Below, piece after piece: positions 10,575 to 20,899 of a stretch of DNA of 64,000 nt. Location of the stretch: positions 930,001-994,000 of the forward strand of contig WOUO01000008.1 in NCBI GenBank assembly GCA_017139535.1, written 5' to 3'. The number at the start of each line of letters is the position of its first letter. Within the stretch, counting starts at the first letter, position 1. Source of the stretch: Trichocladium uniseriatum. Taxonomy: Eukaryota > Ascomycota > Sordariomycetes > Sordariales > Chaetomiaceae. A program made the position numbers and the translations under genes. The notes under the pieces are model-generated. The model was not told the origin of the DNA, searched no databases, and saw only the letters and a list, made by a program, of their open reading frames with translations.

Positions 10575-12122
10575 TCACTCCTCCTCGCTCTCCTCCTCGC
10601 TCTCCTCCTCGCTCTCCTCCTCGTCGTCATCGACATCCCCTTCGCCTTCGGCGTCCCCCTGTCCGTCCGCGCCCTCCTGTCCCTCCGCGTCCTCCTCGCC
10701 TTCGGCGTTCTTTTTGCCCTCCGCGTCCTCGTCGTCCTCGTTGTCCTCATCGCCCTCGCTCCCCTTCACAAAAATCACCTCCTCCACCCGCTCCTCCACC
10801 CGGTCCACCTTCTTCTGCCTCTTTGGCGCCGGCTTCTCCTCTTCCGCCTCGTCCCGCGACCGCTTGTTCTCCGGCTGCTTCTTGGCCTGCTGCCGCGCCC
10901 TCCAGCGCTGGTAGTTTCCGTAGCGCCTGGCGCGGCAGTCCGGGCAGCCGCCGTACTTGGGGTGCGGGTTTGGCTCGTTGCACCAGACGCAGAGGCCTTG
11001 GGCCTTGCGTTCGGCGTTGCGCAGCTTGGCCCAGCCGCGGGGTTTCACCCAGAGTCCGTTCTTCTTGATGCATTTGCCGAAGGCTCTGCTGTCGGATGCA
11101 GGTGCAGCGGGCGCGGGTTTGGCGGTGGGAGCGGGAGCGGTCGAGGAGGAGGCCGTCGCCGAGTTGTCCTCGGATTCTTCGGCCTCTTCTTCCTGCTCGG
11201 CCTCTTTCTCAGGTTCCCCCTGGGCCTTCCTCTCCTCCTCGGGTTCCTCCGCGGCTTCTTGTTCTTTGCCCTCAGCCTTTGCTTCCTGGGTCTCCCCGTT
11301 CTCCTCGTCCTCCGCGTCTTTCCACCAGGGCATCGAGGAAATTGGGCCCTTTTCGCCGACGGTCGGTCTCTCACCAGGGAGCCCCTTTTCGCCGACAGTC
11401 CGCCTCTGGCCAGGGAGCCCCTTTTCGCCAACGGTCGGTCTCTCACTAGGGAGCCCCTTTTCGCCGACAGTTAGCCTCTCACCGGGGAATCCCTTTCCGG
11501 CGACAGTCCGCCTCTGGCCAGGGAGCCCCTTGCCGCCGACGGTTGGCCTCTCGCCAGGGGGCCGCTTCACCCCCTTCTGGCCCTTGCGCGGCCGCCCGTC
11601 CTCTCTCTCCTCATCCCCCTCCTCTTCCTCCTCCTCACCGTCCCCCTCCTCCTCTTCCTCCTCGTCCTCATCGGCCTTCCCCTCATCCTCGACCTCACCC
11701 TCCCCCTCCTCCTCCTTTTCACCCTGCTGCTGCTCGTCAGAGCCAGAGTCAGCGTCAGAGTCAACCTCAGCACTGCCGTCATCGCAGTTGTTGTCGCGAG
11801 CGGCCGCCTGCCGTGAGGACTCACCACCACCTTGCTCACCGGCCTTGCGGGCGCGGCGCAGGCGGGCGAGGATAGGCCGGAGCCAGTCCGGGCAGGAGGC
11901 CGGGTTGTCAGTCTCTGGGATGAAGACGTCCGGGAGGTCCCACTCGCGCTCCTTGCTGTTATCGTCGGAGGGCGAGCGAGGAGGCGGGGCGGTTGTGCTG
12001 CTGCTGCTGCCGCCGTGGGCGGCGCAGGGGACCAGGATGGTCTTTCCGGGGGCGGTGATGACTGCTTTGCAGTTGCGGCAGAAGCTGCCGATGTTGTGGT
12101 TGTTGTTGTTGTTGTCAGCCAT
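10575..12122 (-). CDS. acidic low-complexity protein with 12-residue repeats and a CxxC module
   Basis: A single exon of 515 residues. I chose ATG 12122 (MADNNNNN, context CACAATGG); an in-frame ATG at 12293 would add 57 Ser/Thr/Pro/Gln-rich residues. Order: a CRNC...PCAAHG cysteine cluster (residues 15-35), a Ser-rich linker, an Asp/Glu-rich stretch, six tandem 12-residue repeats of the form LPGERPTVGEKG, a second Glu-rich region, then a basic cysteine module (GLCVWCNEP...GGCPDCRARR) preceded by KNGLWVKPRGW, a Lys/Arg-rich nuclear-localisation-like run, and a very acidic tail ending in EESEEE blocks. Alternating acidic and basic tracts plus two CxxC sites suggest a nuclear protein, perhaps nucleic-acid binding or chaperone-like. 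I do not recognise a family for the whole protein; similar short CxxC-x(n)-CxxC modules occur in fungal proteins of unknown role. Confidence 0.75.
   Translation of the reverse strand: MADNNNNNHNIGSFCRNCKAVITAPGKTILVPCAAHGGSSSSTTAPPPRSPSDDNSKEREWDLPDVFIPETDNPASCPDWLRPILARLRRARKAGEQGGGESSRQAAARDNNCDDGSAEVDSDADSGSDEQQQGEKEEEGEGEVEDEGKADEDEEEEEEGDGEEEEEEGDEEREDGRPRKGQKGVKRPPGERPTVGGKGLPGQRRTVAGKGFPGERLTVGEKGLPSERPTVGEKGLPGQRRTVGEKGLPGERPTVGEKGPISSMPWWKDAEDEENGETQEAKAEGKEQEAAEEPEEERKAQGEPEKEAEQEEEAEESEDNSATASSSTAPAPTAKPAPAAPASDSRAFGKCIKKNGLWVKPRGWAKLRNAERKAQGLCVWCNEPNPHPKYGGCPDCRARRYGNYQRWRARQQAKKQPENKRSRDEAEEEKPAPKRQKKVDRVEERVEEVIFVKGSEGDEDNEDDEDAEGKKNAEGEEDAEGQEGADGQGDAEGEGDVDDDEEESEEESEEESEEE
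11344..11559 (-). repeat. six coding 36-bp tandem repeats
   Basis: Exact 36-bp periodicity from 11344 to 11559, six units, in frame with the gene at 10575-12122 and encoding variants of a 12-residue unit. Units two and five share the QRRTV variant, as do others in pairs, which suggests duplication of a two-unit block. Confidence 0.92.
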
Positions 12123-13822
12123 TGTGGGGGATGGCTGAGTTGAGTTGGGTTGGTGTGTGTGTTGGTTGTTGAGACTTGTGTGTTGTGAGTTTGGTTGTGG
12201 TTTGGGTTGAAAAGACTCAAGACTCAAGAGGAAGGGTGTGAGTGTTAATGTAGACCTCGAGGGGTTGAGACACATCAAGAACAACAACTCCATACGCCAG
12301 CCTCTTGTAGAGAACAGCTTCCCTGTTCCTGAACAAGTTGAGAGTGTGAGGCGTGAAGGCGTGTCTGGCTTGAGTCTCTAGGTTGAGGTGAGGGAACAGT
12401 ATAGGAACAGCAACTCGAATAACTCGTGCCGAAGCACCACGATACAGAGTTGAGTGGTTGAGCATGTTGAACGAGGTCTATTAGACTCAATCTAATCTCA
12501 ATTCTTTGTCCTTGGCTTGGTTGTTGAGTCTAATTAAGTTGACGACTTCCTAGACAGACTCAGAAGATAACTGAACAGGAGAACAGTCCACCGATAGTCT
12601 CAACTCGAATATGTCTCGTATTGACTGTTGTTTCTAACTTGGTCACTCAGTTAAGTTGTTGCGCAAGAAACAACCAGCAAGAGCTCACGTGGACAGGGGA
12701 ACAGTATAGCAATAAGTTTTGAATTGGGTGTTCGGGGAAATGAACAGCTTTTGTCGGTACATACCTAATTACTCAGATACCAAGCTGGGGACTCCTTCTT
12801 ACCCAGAAAAAGTCCAGTCGGGAATGTGAACATAAACCAGTCATCGCCTCATATTTCGCAGACCTCAATTCCCCAAAGCTGTTCTGAAAGAGAAGAGAAA
12901 TATCCCAGCTCACTACTTCAGTTGTTCAGGAAACAAGGTATCTGTCCACAGTATGCAGCATAAAACAGCATCGAACAACACCTATTTGGAATGTTGACCC
13001 TCATCTTCCGACACCCGTTAACTTGATAGCCAAGACATCTCTCGTGTCACATTCCACTATCCAAGGTTACATCAAACGGCAGAGGATGGCAGCCCAGGAC
13101 GTGACCAAGTTCTAGTTTTTATTAATTCTCCAGAACAAAGAAGTGGACAGAACAGCCTTAATAATACTGCTGTCACCAGTTGCCGCAAGTAGATTGCACC
13201 GTTTTCTGCCTGCTTGTTGTTGGCAGACATTATAATGCCTCAATCAGTTTGTTACATACAACTTGGTAGGCATTGCTGTACATAATATTCTTGTCTGGGG
13301 CGCTCTGCGAGGGCAAGCATGAACACCACGGGAACCCGAGATCATGAGACACGACCGGCACCCAAAGAAATTTTAGTATTTAGTATATTTGCGCTAAGAA
13401 TTAAGATAACTTCCCAGTATATATGCCCCGAAGCGTATGTAAGCAAGTTGAATGTGACACATGTATATACACCAAACAAAATGGCCCTCGGAACTATCTA
13501 CCGCCGTCCTCCGAACCCTGTTTCCCGCCCGAATTATCGCCGGAGAAGCCAAACCGAGCACCCGCCTCACGCCGTTTGGGGGATTGCAGATACGAGGCAT
13601 GGGTGGGCCTCGGTCCGCTACCCTCTTAAATTCTCGAAACTAGACTGACTGACTGGGGTATCCGCGCGTCCATAGAGAAAAATGACGACAATGGCAACCT
13701 GTATCATGTCGCACGCCCCCACCTTCCGCCCCGATTATCCAACACCCACGAGCCCCCATCCAATGGAATCATGTCGTGTGCTGCGAGCTGTTGCTTTGCT
13801 TGCTTGCATCTCGTACCCAAAA
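12123..13822. other. intergenic stretch, relatively AT-rich
   Basis: No gene supported. The first part is the promoter and leader of the acidic repeat protein and contains repeated short motifs: GGGAACAGTATAG at 12392-12404 and 12697-12709, and CAACTCGAATA at 12411-12421 and 12601-12611. The right end is the 3' flank of the acyltransferase gene. Confidence 0.45.
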
Positions 13823-15399
13823 TCAAGGGGGAGGCTGGCTCCGGTCGGCGTCGTGCGGTCGCGGCAGAGTCCCGTTGCCATTGGCGTGTGCGTAGCCCTT
13901 CTCGGCCAGGCCCGCCTTACCCTCGTCGTCGTCATCAAAGACCTTCTTTTCCAGCCACTGCGTTGCCCTAGCGCATGCCGTGTCGACCCACTTCATCCAG
14001 GCCCAGGCGGCGATGTAAGCCAGAGTGGTAAAGACCAGGATGGCGGCCATCTTGTGGGCCCGCGACTTGGGCTTCAGCCAGATCTGCTCCTGCTGCGAGC
14101 CGTCCTCGTTCTTTCCCGCCGGCTGCCAAGGCTCGCCGCTGATACCGTAGACGATCCAGATGCCGACGGTCCGGAGAATGGAGCCGTGGGTCAGGTAGAC
14201 GGCAAACGAGTGGTGTCCCAGCCAGATCAGAAGCCGGTGGGAGAGAGCCTTTTGAAAGAGTGGCGAGATGAAGAGCGAGAGGGCGGTGCACATGACGAAG
14301 AAGGCCGATGTGCGGCGCTGGGCACTGGACCCCTTAGGTACGATGATGCTGCCACTGCTCCCGTTGCCGGACGGGTCAACCAACCACCGGTGAAGGTTCT
14401 TGGACCACGGAGCAAAGTCCTCATGCTCCTGGGGGTACGAGCCGACATAGCCGCCAATCAGGAGAAGAAGGGGAGCGACGACAAAGGTGAGCACCCGCTG
14501 GTGTTTGGTAATAAAGTTTTGCGTGGGTCGGTGCTGCGCTAGCTCTGCGAGCATGGTGCCGAGCGCAAGCATGGCGCCGAACGTCTCTGTCATCTTGTCA
14601 GCCGGAGTTCGGATGGCAGCGGGACGCGCCGCGTCTGCAGTAGAGTAGCAATAACATACCAGTCAAGGCATTGACGTTGAGCCACCAGTACACGATGAGC
14701 AGGAAGTGGATCAGCATCCGGTACTTGAAGCGCATCCCCATCGTGGCGGCCAGCACAATATAGACCTGGAAGGCACCGATCAGCAGCGGGCGCATAGCCC
14801 ACTGATGCCTGTCAAAGAGGTTTTCCGTGTTGGACCAGGTCGTATACGTCGTCGTAAACAGGCGGCCGAGGTTCTGCTTGAAGGGGAGCGGGTCGGGCGC
14901 GTCGAAGCGGACCCAAAAGCCGTCGCAGTGGTTCGCCGCCTTGTAGGCGCCAAAGACGGAGAGGACGAAGCTAAAGAAGGTGGCGATTGCAGCGGGCAAA
15001 ACGAGCCGGGGCGGGCGGCGGAACGCGCTTCGGGCGACCGACTTGAGCGAGCCCGAGATGTTGTTCTGCTGGTAGGCCAGCTTCAGGGGCTTGTAGGCGC
15101 ACACGAAGCCCGTCAAGAAGGCAAAGATGGGCACACCGATGCGGCCCTGGTTTGGTATCCGCAGGTACGGCCACTGCAAGATTCTCGGCTTGCCATTTTG
15201 TTCGTCGGCGGGCCAGAACAAGGGGAAGTCGAGGGCGCGCGCGATATGGGTGCAGATGACGAGGGCCGAGGTGACACCACGGAGACCCTGCGAGCAAGAA
15301 GCGTCGTCAGTTATCAGTGAAATCGGGAACCGGCGGACTCGACCAAAGTAAACATACCTCGACCCATTTGATGTTTCGTTGGCTCGGCCTGGCACTCAT
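13823..15399 (-). CDS. acyltransferase-3 family multi-pass membrane protein
   Basis: Three exons, 15399-15358, 15287-14660 and 14586-13823, give 477 residues. Introns are 70 nt (GTATGT...CGCAG) and 73 nt (GTATGT...GACAG, CTGAC branch). The N-terminus MSARPSQRNIKWVE leads into GLRGVTSALVICTHIAR, the Arg-Gly and His signature of the family. About ten hydrophobic segments follow, including GVPIFAFLTGFVCAY, LVLPAAIATFFSFVLSVF, MLIHFLLIVYWWL and LTFVVAPLLLLIGGYV, and the late motif LGHHSFAVYLTHG. The C-terminus is hydrophilic with a DDDDEGK cluster, probably cytosolic. Members of the family O-acylate sugars, sterols or small metabolites from acyl-CoA in membranes; the substrate cannot be told here. 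Neighbours give no pathway hint. The last intron has a branch site only about ten bases from the acceptor, so that junction is slightly less certain. Confidence 0.82.
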
Positions 15400-18300
15400 G
15401 TTGTCTGGTGTCGGCCTAGCATCCAGGGAAAGAAATCCAACGACAAAGGGAAGGAAAGAGGATCAAGAGGCAAAGAGGAAAGAAAATCCAAAGCCGCTGG
15501 ATGTTTGGCAGTGGTTCGAAAAAGGGAATTGCGACTGTTGAGCGAGCGAGGGCGGTCGAGAAGTGGAGTATCCCCAAGTTTTGAGGCCGAGACACTCCCG
15601 AGGTCTGATCCGAGACAAGGGATCTTATCGGTAGCGGGGCATCCGGCGTACTTGAAGTGTGAGGAGTGGAGGGAACGAGTGTACGGTCGTCGTCGTCGGT
15701 CGGTGCGGACCGAGGAGTTGTGCGCCGAGCTGGTGCTGCACAAGGCGTCGATTTACTGGGGGAGGCAACCGTGCGTGACGGAACTGACGGGACGGAGCGC
15801 CAGGCAGTGCAGTTGGTCGCGTGGCAGGGCCTTAGGACAACGAACGAGACGAGATGCAAGATGCTCGCAAATAAGAGCAATCGAGGAATCTGTAGGGGAA
15901 AGAATGGTGGTTGTGCGATTCGTGCAAAGTGGCCACGATTCAAGGTCGCTTTGGCTTGAGCCCGGGGCAGTTCGCAATTGCAGGTGATAATTAGAAAGTG
16001 GGCGGCCCGTCACTGAGGGTCTGCTTTCAGTGGCCAACGGCGGGCAGAAGTGATTTTTTTCACTGGGGGCGCGCCGGCCCCCTGTCATCCCTGATTCGGC
16101 TGGCATGGGTTCCACCCCAGGCACGTGCCAAGAAACGCTAAGTCGCCTGGTTAAAGCAGATTCAGGGGGTTGTGGAGCCCTCGGTTTGCCATCGGTCATC
16201 TGTTGTTTCTGGACTGGGAAGTTGACAGTTGACAACCGTTACAAGTTACTTTCTTCTGTCCCTTCAGGTGACAGCCAGCATCGCCATCGTGGATGCATGC
16301 ACAGTCTTTTGGTTGGAAGAAATAGAGGCTTTGTGCGGATCCCGCAGTACGAACCATAGATGATCCAGTGGCTGAGGGCTGTCAGCTCGAAAGCCACACA
16401 ACACTGCCTGCCCTTGGCTCGATTTCCGATTTAGTTACCACATGTTGCCACACTTCAGCCCCTGTTTGTTTGTTAGCGGGGAACCCGGATAGGAGTTTAA
16501 CATTCGACTTCGTACTTCGTCCACGGACGAAGTGATCGTGGGAATTTGGGAAGGGAATTCAAGATTTATCTGACGCAACACTTCAATTTTCTCAGTTAAT
16601 AATAGTGTTTCCGGCTGAAGTTGGTCATTTTGTTGTCAAGCTGCAGATATCGAGTTCGTATCTCCTCTGTTGGCGCTCGCACCTGCAGCCAAGGCCTGGA
16701 CCGACCAGGTCTCGAGATTCGGGAACTCGGGGACTCGTCCGAAAGTTCTCTTGACAACGCAGGGCCATAATTTGAATTTCCAACTTTCTTCAAAGTCGAG
16801 AGCACAACATCTAAATACCTAACTGTCATCTTGTGTCCTTTGTCAGGGGCTTGCAATGTTCCATCTCGAATTCAACTGGTAACACGCATGTCGTCATTTT
16901 CCGACCTTGCCAAAACAAGACCCGAATGCAACTGTGGAATCCTCCCCATTTCCTTCCCTGTTTTCCGCCATCTGACTGGTGGGGGGAGAAGCACGGCCGT
17001 GCCAAAAAAGGCTAGATGTTCTGGACCGCGCTTCGGAGTGAGCCTCCATCTGTCCAGACTCCAATTGTCTCACAAACGCCACGCAAGCCTGGTCTGCAGA
17101 TTCGCGAAATTGCCGTTTCTTTTGTCCCGAGGGCGGGAGGCGGCGTTTGTCGGCTCCGATGCCACAGGTTCCAACCCAACGAAATGCTGAATCCTGAATC
17201 CGGAATCCTGATCATATGGAGTGCGTTTCCGATACAAACCGCAGGCGAGCCTCGCCAAACTTGAACTTCGAAACCTGCCTTCTAGCGCAACGTCTCGAAC
17301 CCTTTCCCCACACCATCCCACCGACCCCACGCTCCCGAATCCGACCAAACCATGTCCCTACCAGCGCTCTAGTTCCGCGCCATCAAAAAATTTAATGCGA
17401 ACGCGTCTGCAGGACACGCGTACAGTAGTATTCGAGCCTAGATTATTGCTAGATTGTTTGTCGGCGCGGATTTCGGCAGAATCGGACTCCCGTCGCTCTA
17501 GTCATGCAGCCAGAAAGGTCCGTCGCGTCCAGCTGGGAGGTTCAGGGTGTTCAGGGTCGCGGCTGTCAGTGCTAAACGGGAATCGACCATGATTGGCGAA
17601 GCGGGATAACGCGATTTCAGGGGTCCTCCAGAACCGTAGAACCGCAGAACCGCACTGGTCAAAACGCGTCTTTCCCTCTTCCAACACCTCGACCAACTTG
17701 ATTCATTCATTGGCCGACATGATCGTCAGCTGACATTCCCACCCATTCTTTCCATACGCTCCGTCTCCTCCGTCGGCCAACCCGACCCGGCCGCATGAGG
17801 GGGACGGGGCCGGAGGAGTCCCACAGCTTATTCAATTATTGCGGAACCCGGGCAGGCCCCGCCGTGTTTCAGCGCTTTCCTGGCCGTCGAGTCGGGCAAT
17901 GATTCTCCCCGTGATCTTCAGGGACTATTTCCGCCCTTTTTATTTATTTATCCCTTTCATGTGCAAGCGACTTCGGCTCGTCGGCAACCTGTTTAAATGT
18001 GGCAGAGCAGCGGAGACCCTGACGTTGCAGCGGCTAGTGGAGGAATCCACGAGCTTGTTCCGACTTCCGAGTTGCCGCCCAACTTTTTGTTGAGTGGTTG
18101 ACAGGATTTATGGATCCTATGTGAAAAAGCAAACCTCTTGCGAGGACTACTTGTCTCGTCAATTAATAGTAGGATATCGAGTTGAGACATTGATTCTTGG
18201 CTGAGTCAGAGACACGTCTGGCTACGCAAATGTTGGAACATCCAAGCCAATATCACGGATTCTCCCGAGCTACCCACAGCGGAATCTCATCAGCTCGATT

Positions 18301-19105
18301 GCCAGTGACCGAACAATAGTTGAAGGTGCAAGTTGCCCTATCTATTACAGGGTTAACACAAACCTACGAGAGCATTAGGTGTTCCATGAAGGAGAAAAAG
18401 CAAACGAAGAACAGAAAGGCAGAAAAAAAAGAAGAAAAAAAAGAAAGCCGGTCATACAGTTGATCCGAGTCCTAATTAGACGTTCAATTTGAAGGTACAT
18501 GACCAAACAAAGGAATCAAAGACGCATTTTTTCTAGAGTGTAGTTGCGAGTGTCATTGCGAGCCCACGGCTTTGTTATCCCTGAGTCCCTAGCATTTAGA
18601 GATGATATAAAACACGCAACAAGCCCTGCAGCCGCCAATAGTCCTAACCCTAACTTCAATGACAGCATCCCAGTTTACAGAGTACTTATTTTCCAGAGAT
18701 ACAAACTAGATACAATCAGATATCGGTCTATCAGACACTAGGTAGAGCGTCTCGCAGCATCAAGGGCCATATCAACTCCCAAACCAGCAAACAGAAAGTA
18801 CAAGATACTAGGTATTACCATGACACCTCCACGTTTGACAACAGAAGTTGGAACACAATCGCTTGCCGCCGCTCTATTCATTCTGTTGGGAAGCCACCCA
18901 CCTCCCATCCGCTGGGTTGTATCCTTTTTATCCATGATGCCATAGAAAAAACATCGCCAGGAAAGAGAACCAATTTCAACCATGTCTAACCGTACCAGGC
19001 ATCATCGCCATATAGTTCTGATCAGTCCACACAAAAAGACCCACCACCTCGTCACTCACTAGGTGACTTCCACACAACCTCCACCACCCACCGCCCCTTC
19101 GGACA
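15400..19105. other. 3.7-kb gene-poor stretch
   Basis: I see no supportable gene on either strand. Short frames of 60-200 codons lack domains or plausible splice partners. Items noted inside: an inverted repeat at 16514-16533 and a telomere-repeat-like CCTAACCCTAAC at 18643-18654. An A-rich tract (AGAAAAAAAAG and similar) lies near 18420-18450. Confidence 0.45.
16514..16533. repeat. 9-bp perfect inverted repeat, 2-nt spacer
   Basis: Arms ACTTCGTCC and GGACGAAGT flank AC. It could be a dimeric transcription-factor site; no gene starts within 1 kb to its left except the acyltransferase gene at 15399, whose promoter would contain it. Confidence 0.6.
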
Positions 19106-20899
19106 CTACCTCGAACACGGCCCCCGGACACTCTCAAACCGCCCTTCCCCGGGTTCCTCCTCCAGCACCTCATCACACCGCACCTCAAACTGCACCCCCC
19201 TCTCCAAAAACTCCCTCTTGACTCCCTCAAAATGGAACTCAATCGGCACCCCTCCTTCCATCACCCACGTCCACGGGATCCGGCACAACAACACCACCTT
19301 CTTCAACCCGACCAACCGCGTCCTGACGTCCCGCGCAAACTGGTTGAGCGTGCGCAGCGCGCTGACACGGTACGCGTGCTGCGCCTGGTAGTGGGCCACC
19401 TTGTCGGCGACGCCCCACTCGGGGAGCAGGTCGAGCAGTTCCGCGTTGGGCCACCACCAGTCCTCGAGGGCGAGCTCGACAAGGTTTGGCGGGAGGAGGT
19501 CGACCAGCGGGGTGCTGGGGACGGCGGCGGGGGAGCCGTAGAGGGTGGCCATTTGGATGCAGAGTTTTTGGAGGGTGGTCATGTGGGCGAGGGAGGTGAG
19601 GCGGCCTTCCGGGCCGACGAGGGGTTCGAGGTCGGTGAGGTCCTCCCAGCTGACGTCGAGGTTGCGGAGGTTTTTGGCGTGGCTGGTGAGGGCGATGTCG
19701 AGGGCTTCTGGGTCGGCGTCGGCGGCGGTCGGGTCGAGCTCGATGGCGCGGTCGAGGCCGTCTTGGCGGGGCGCCATGTAGAGGGTTTCGAGCTGGGGCG
19801 CGTTGAGGAGGAGCTGGTGGAGGTCGCGCGGGCAGGCGGCGCTGCTGTGCAGGTAGATGTGGCGGATGTTGGCGAGGAAGGGGGGTGGGGGGGTCCCGCC
19901 CTCGAGGAAGGCACGGGGATCATCGAGGTCGAAGTCGGCGGACCAGATCCCGTCGTCGCCGCTGACCTCGAGGGTGGTGAGCTTGGGGAAGTTGGTGTAC
20001 AGAGACTTGTACCGGCGTGGCTGCGTGCCCCAGACCTCGGGGATCTCGCAGTCGCAGTCCTCATGCTCAAAGTGGCCCAGCAGCTCCGGGTCACCCTGCA
20101 GGAGGAGGGTGTGAATGTGCTGAAAGGGTGCCTGGGCGGTTTCGCCGGTGAAGATTTTCTTGAGGGTGTCGAGCTGGGCACAAAACACGTCGTACTCCTC
20201 CTGGTCGTCACAGATGGGGACCTGTAGGAGGTGCGTCTCGAGCTTGGGGAGAAACATGAGGATGAAGCACAAAAAGGCTTGCGGTATGTGGTCGAGGTCG
20301 CCTTCGTTCAGGGCCATGTGTGGGAGGCCGGCACGCAGGATCATAAGGAACTGGTGAACGGTAGTGTTGGTGATGCCCGACTCGCGAGTCGGGGTCTTCA
20401 TCTTGATGGTGCCGAGGTACTTGGAGATGACGCGGCGAGTCTCGCGGATGACATCCTCGTGGGTGAGCGTCATGTGGCACGACAGATAGCGGGTCGCGAG
20501 GCCGTAGTGAGGCTTCTCGTAGAGGGTGCGGAAGAGCAGGAACATGGCCGTCTCATCCCACAGGGATATGACGCGGTATAGCAGGGGCCGGGCCAGCTCA
20601 TAAAAACGGCGCGACACCAGGCACACGCTGTGAAGGCCACGACGGCACCGTGTGAAGTCGAACCAGGGCTCGTCGACCATCAGCTGGTTGTAGGCGACGG
20701 GGCGTGTCTCGCCAATCTCGGGCGGTTGGGGGACTAGGCATTCTAGGATCAAGTCGATGATCTCGGGCGGCATGGCGGTGAGGACGAGGGGTGATGATGA
20801 TGGCGATGTCTGAGATGCTTGTGACTCGGCCTGTGCCGGTGCCGGGGCCGGTGGCTGTCTTGTCGAGCCGGCATTGCCAGCTTTCTCGGGCGTCGTCAT
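19106..20899 (-). CDS. F-box protein with leucine-rich C-terminal half
   Basis: A single exon of 597 residues, ATG 20899, stop TAG at 19106-19108. After a Pro/Gln/Ser-rich leader (about 40 residues) comes LTAMPPEIIDLILECLV, the first helix of an F-box, followed by GLHSVCLVSRRFYELARPLLYRV, the rest of the motif; an insert containing VAYNQLMVDEPWF separates the halves. The remaining 480 residues contain irregular leucine-rich segments (LETHLLQVPIC, FPKLTTLEVSG, APQLETLYMAP, AKNLRNLDVSWEDL) as in many fungal F-box-LRR proteins. It would act as the substrate receptor of an SCF ubiquitin ligase through Skp1. The target is unknown. Fungal genomes carry many such diverged F-box genes, so a specific role cannot be assigned. 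Confidence 0.85.
   Translation of the reverse strand: MTTPEKAGNAGSTRQPPAPAPAQAESQASQTSPSSSPLVLTAMPPEIIDLILECLVPQPPEIGETRPVAYNQLMVDEPWFDFTRCRRGLHSVCLVSRRFYELARPLLYRVISLWDETAMFLLFRTLYEKPHYGLATRYLSCHMTLTHEDVIRETRRVISKYLGTIKMKTPTRESGITNTTVHQFLMILRAGLPHMALNEGDLDHIPQAFLCFILMFLPKLETHLLQVPICDDQEEYDVFCAQLDTLKKIFTGETAQAPFQHIHTLLLQGDPELLGHFEHEDCDCEIPEVWGTQPRRYKSLYTNFPKLTTLEVSGDDGIWSADFDLDDPRAFLEGGTPPPPFLANIRHIYLHSSAACPRDLHQLLLNAPQLETLYMAPRQDGLDRAIELDPTAADADPEALDIALTSHAKNLRNLDVSWEDLTDLEPLVGPEGRLTSLAHMTTLQKLCIQMATLYGSPAAVPSTPLVDLLPPNLVELALEDWWWPNAELLDLLPEWGVADKVAHYQAQHAYRVSALRTLNQFARDVRTRLVGLKKVVLLCRIPWTWVMEGGVPIEFHFEGVKREFLERGVQFEVRCDEVLEEEPGEGRFESVRGPCSR

Noticed and set aside
10506..12138. Long plus-strand frames (322 and 393 codons), Leu/Ser/Pro-rich
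   Set aside because: They are antisense to the acidic repeat protein; the poly-Ser and poly-Leu runs mirror GAG/GAA codons.
14635..14659. A 25-nt intron in the acyltransferase gene ending at CTGCAG
   Set aside because: Too short; the acceptor at 14587 gives 73 nt and an equally good phase.
13682..15320. Plus-strand frames of 286 and 204 codons
   Set aside because: Antisense to the acyltransferase-3 gene, which has clear membrane helices and spliced family motifs.
19232..20227. 331-codon plus-strand frame
   Set aside because: Antisense shadow of the F-box gene with a Val/Glu/Gly composition typical of such shadows.
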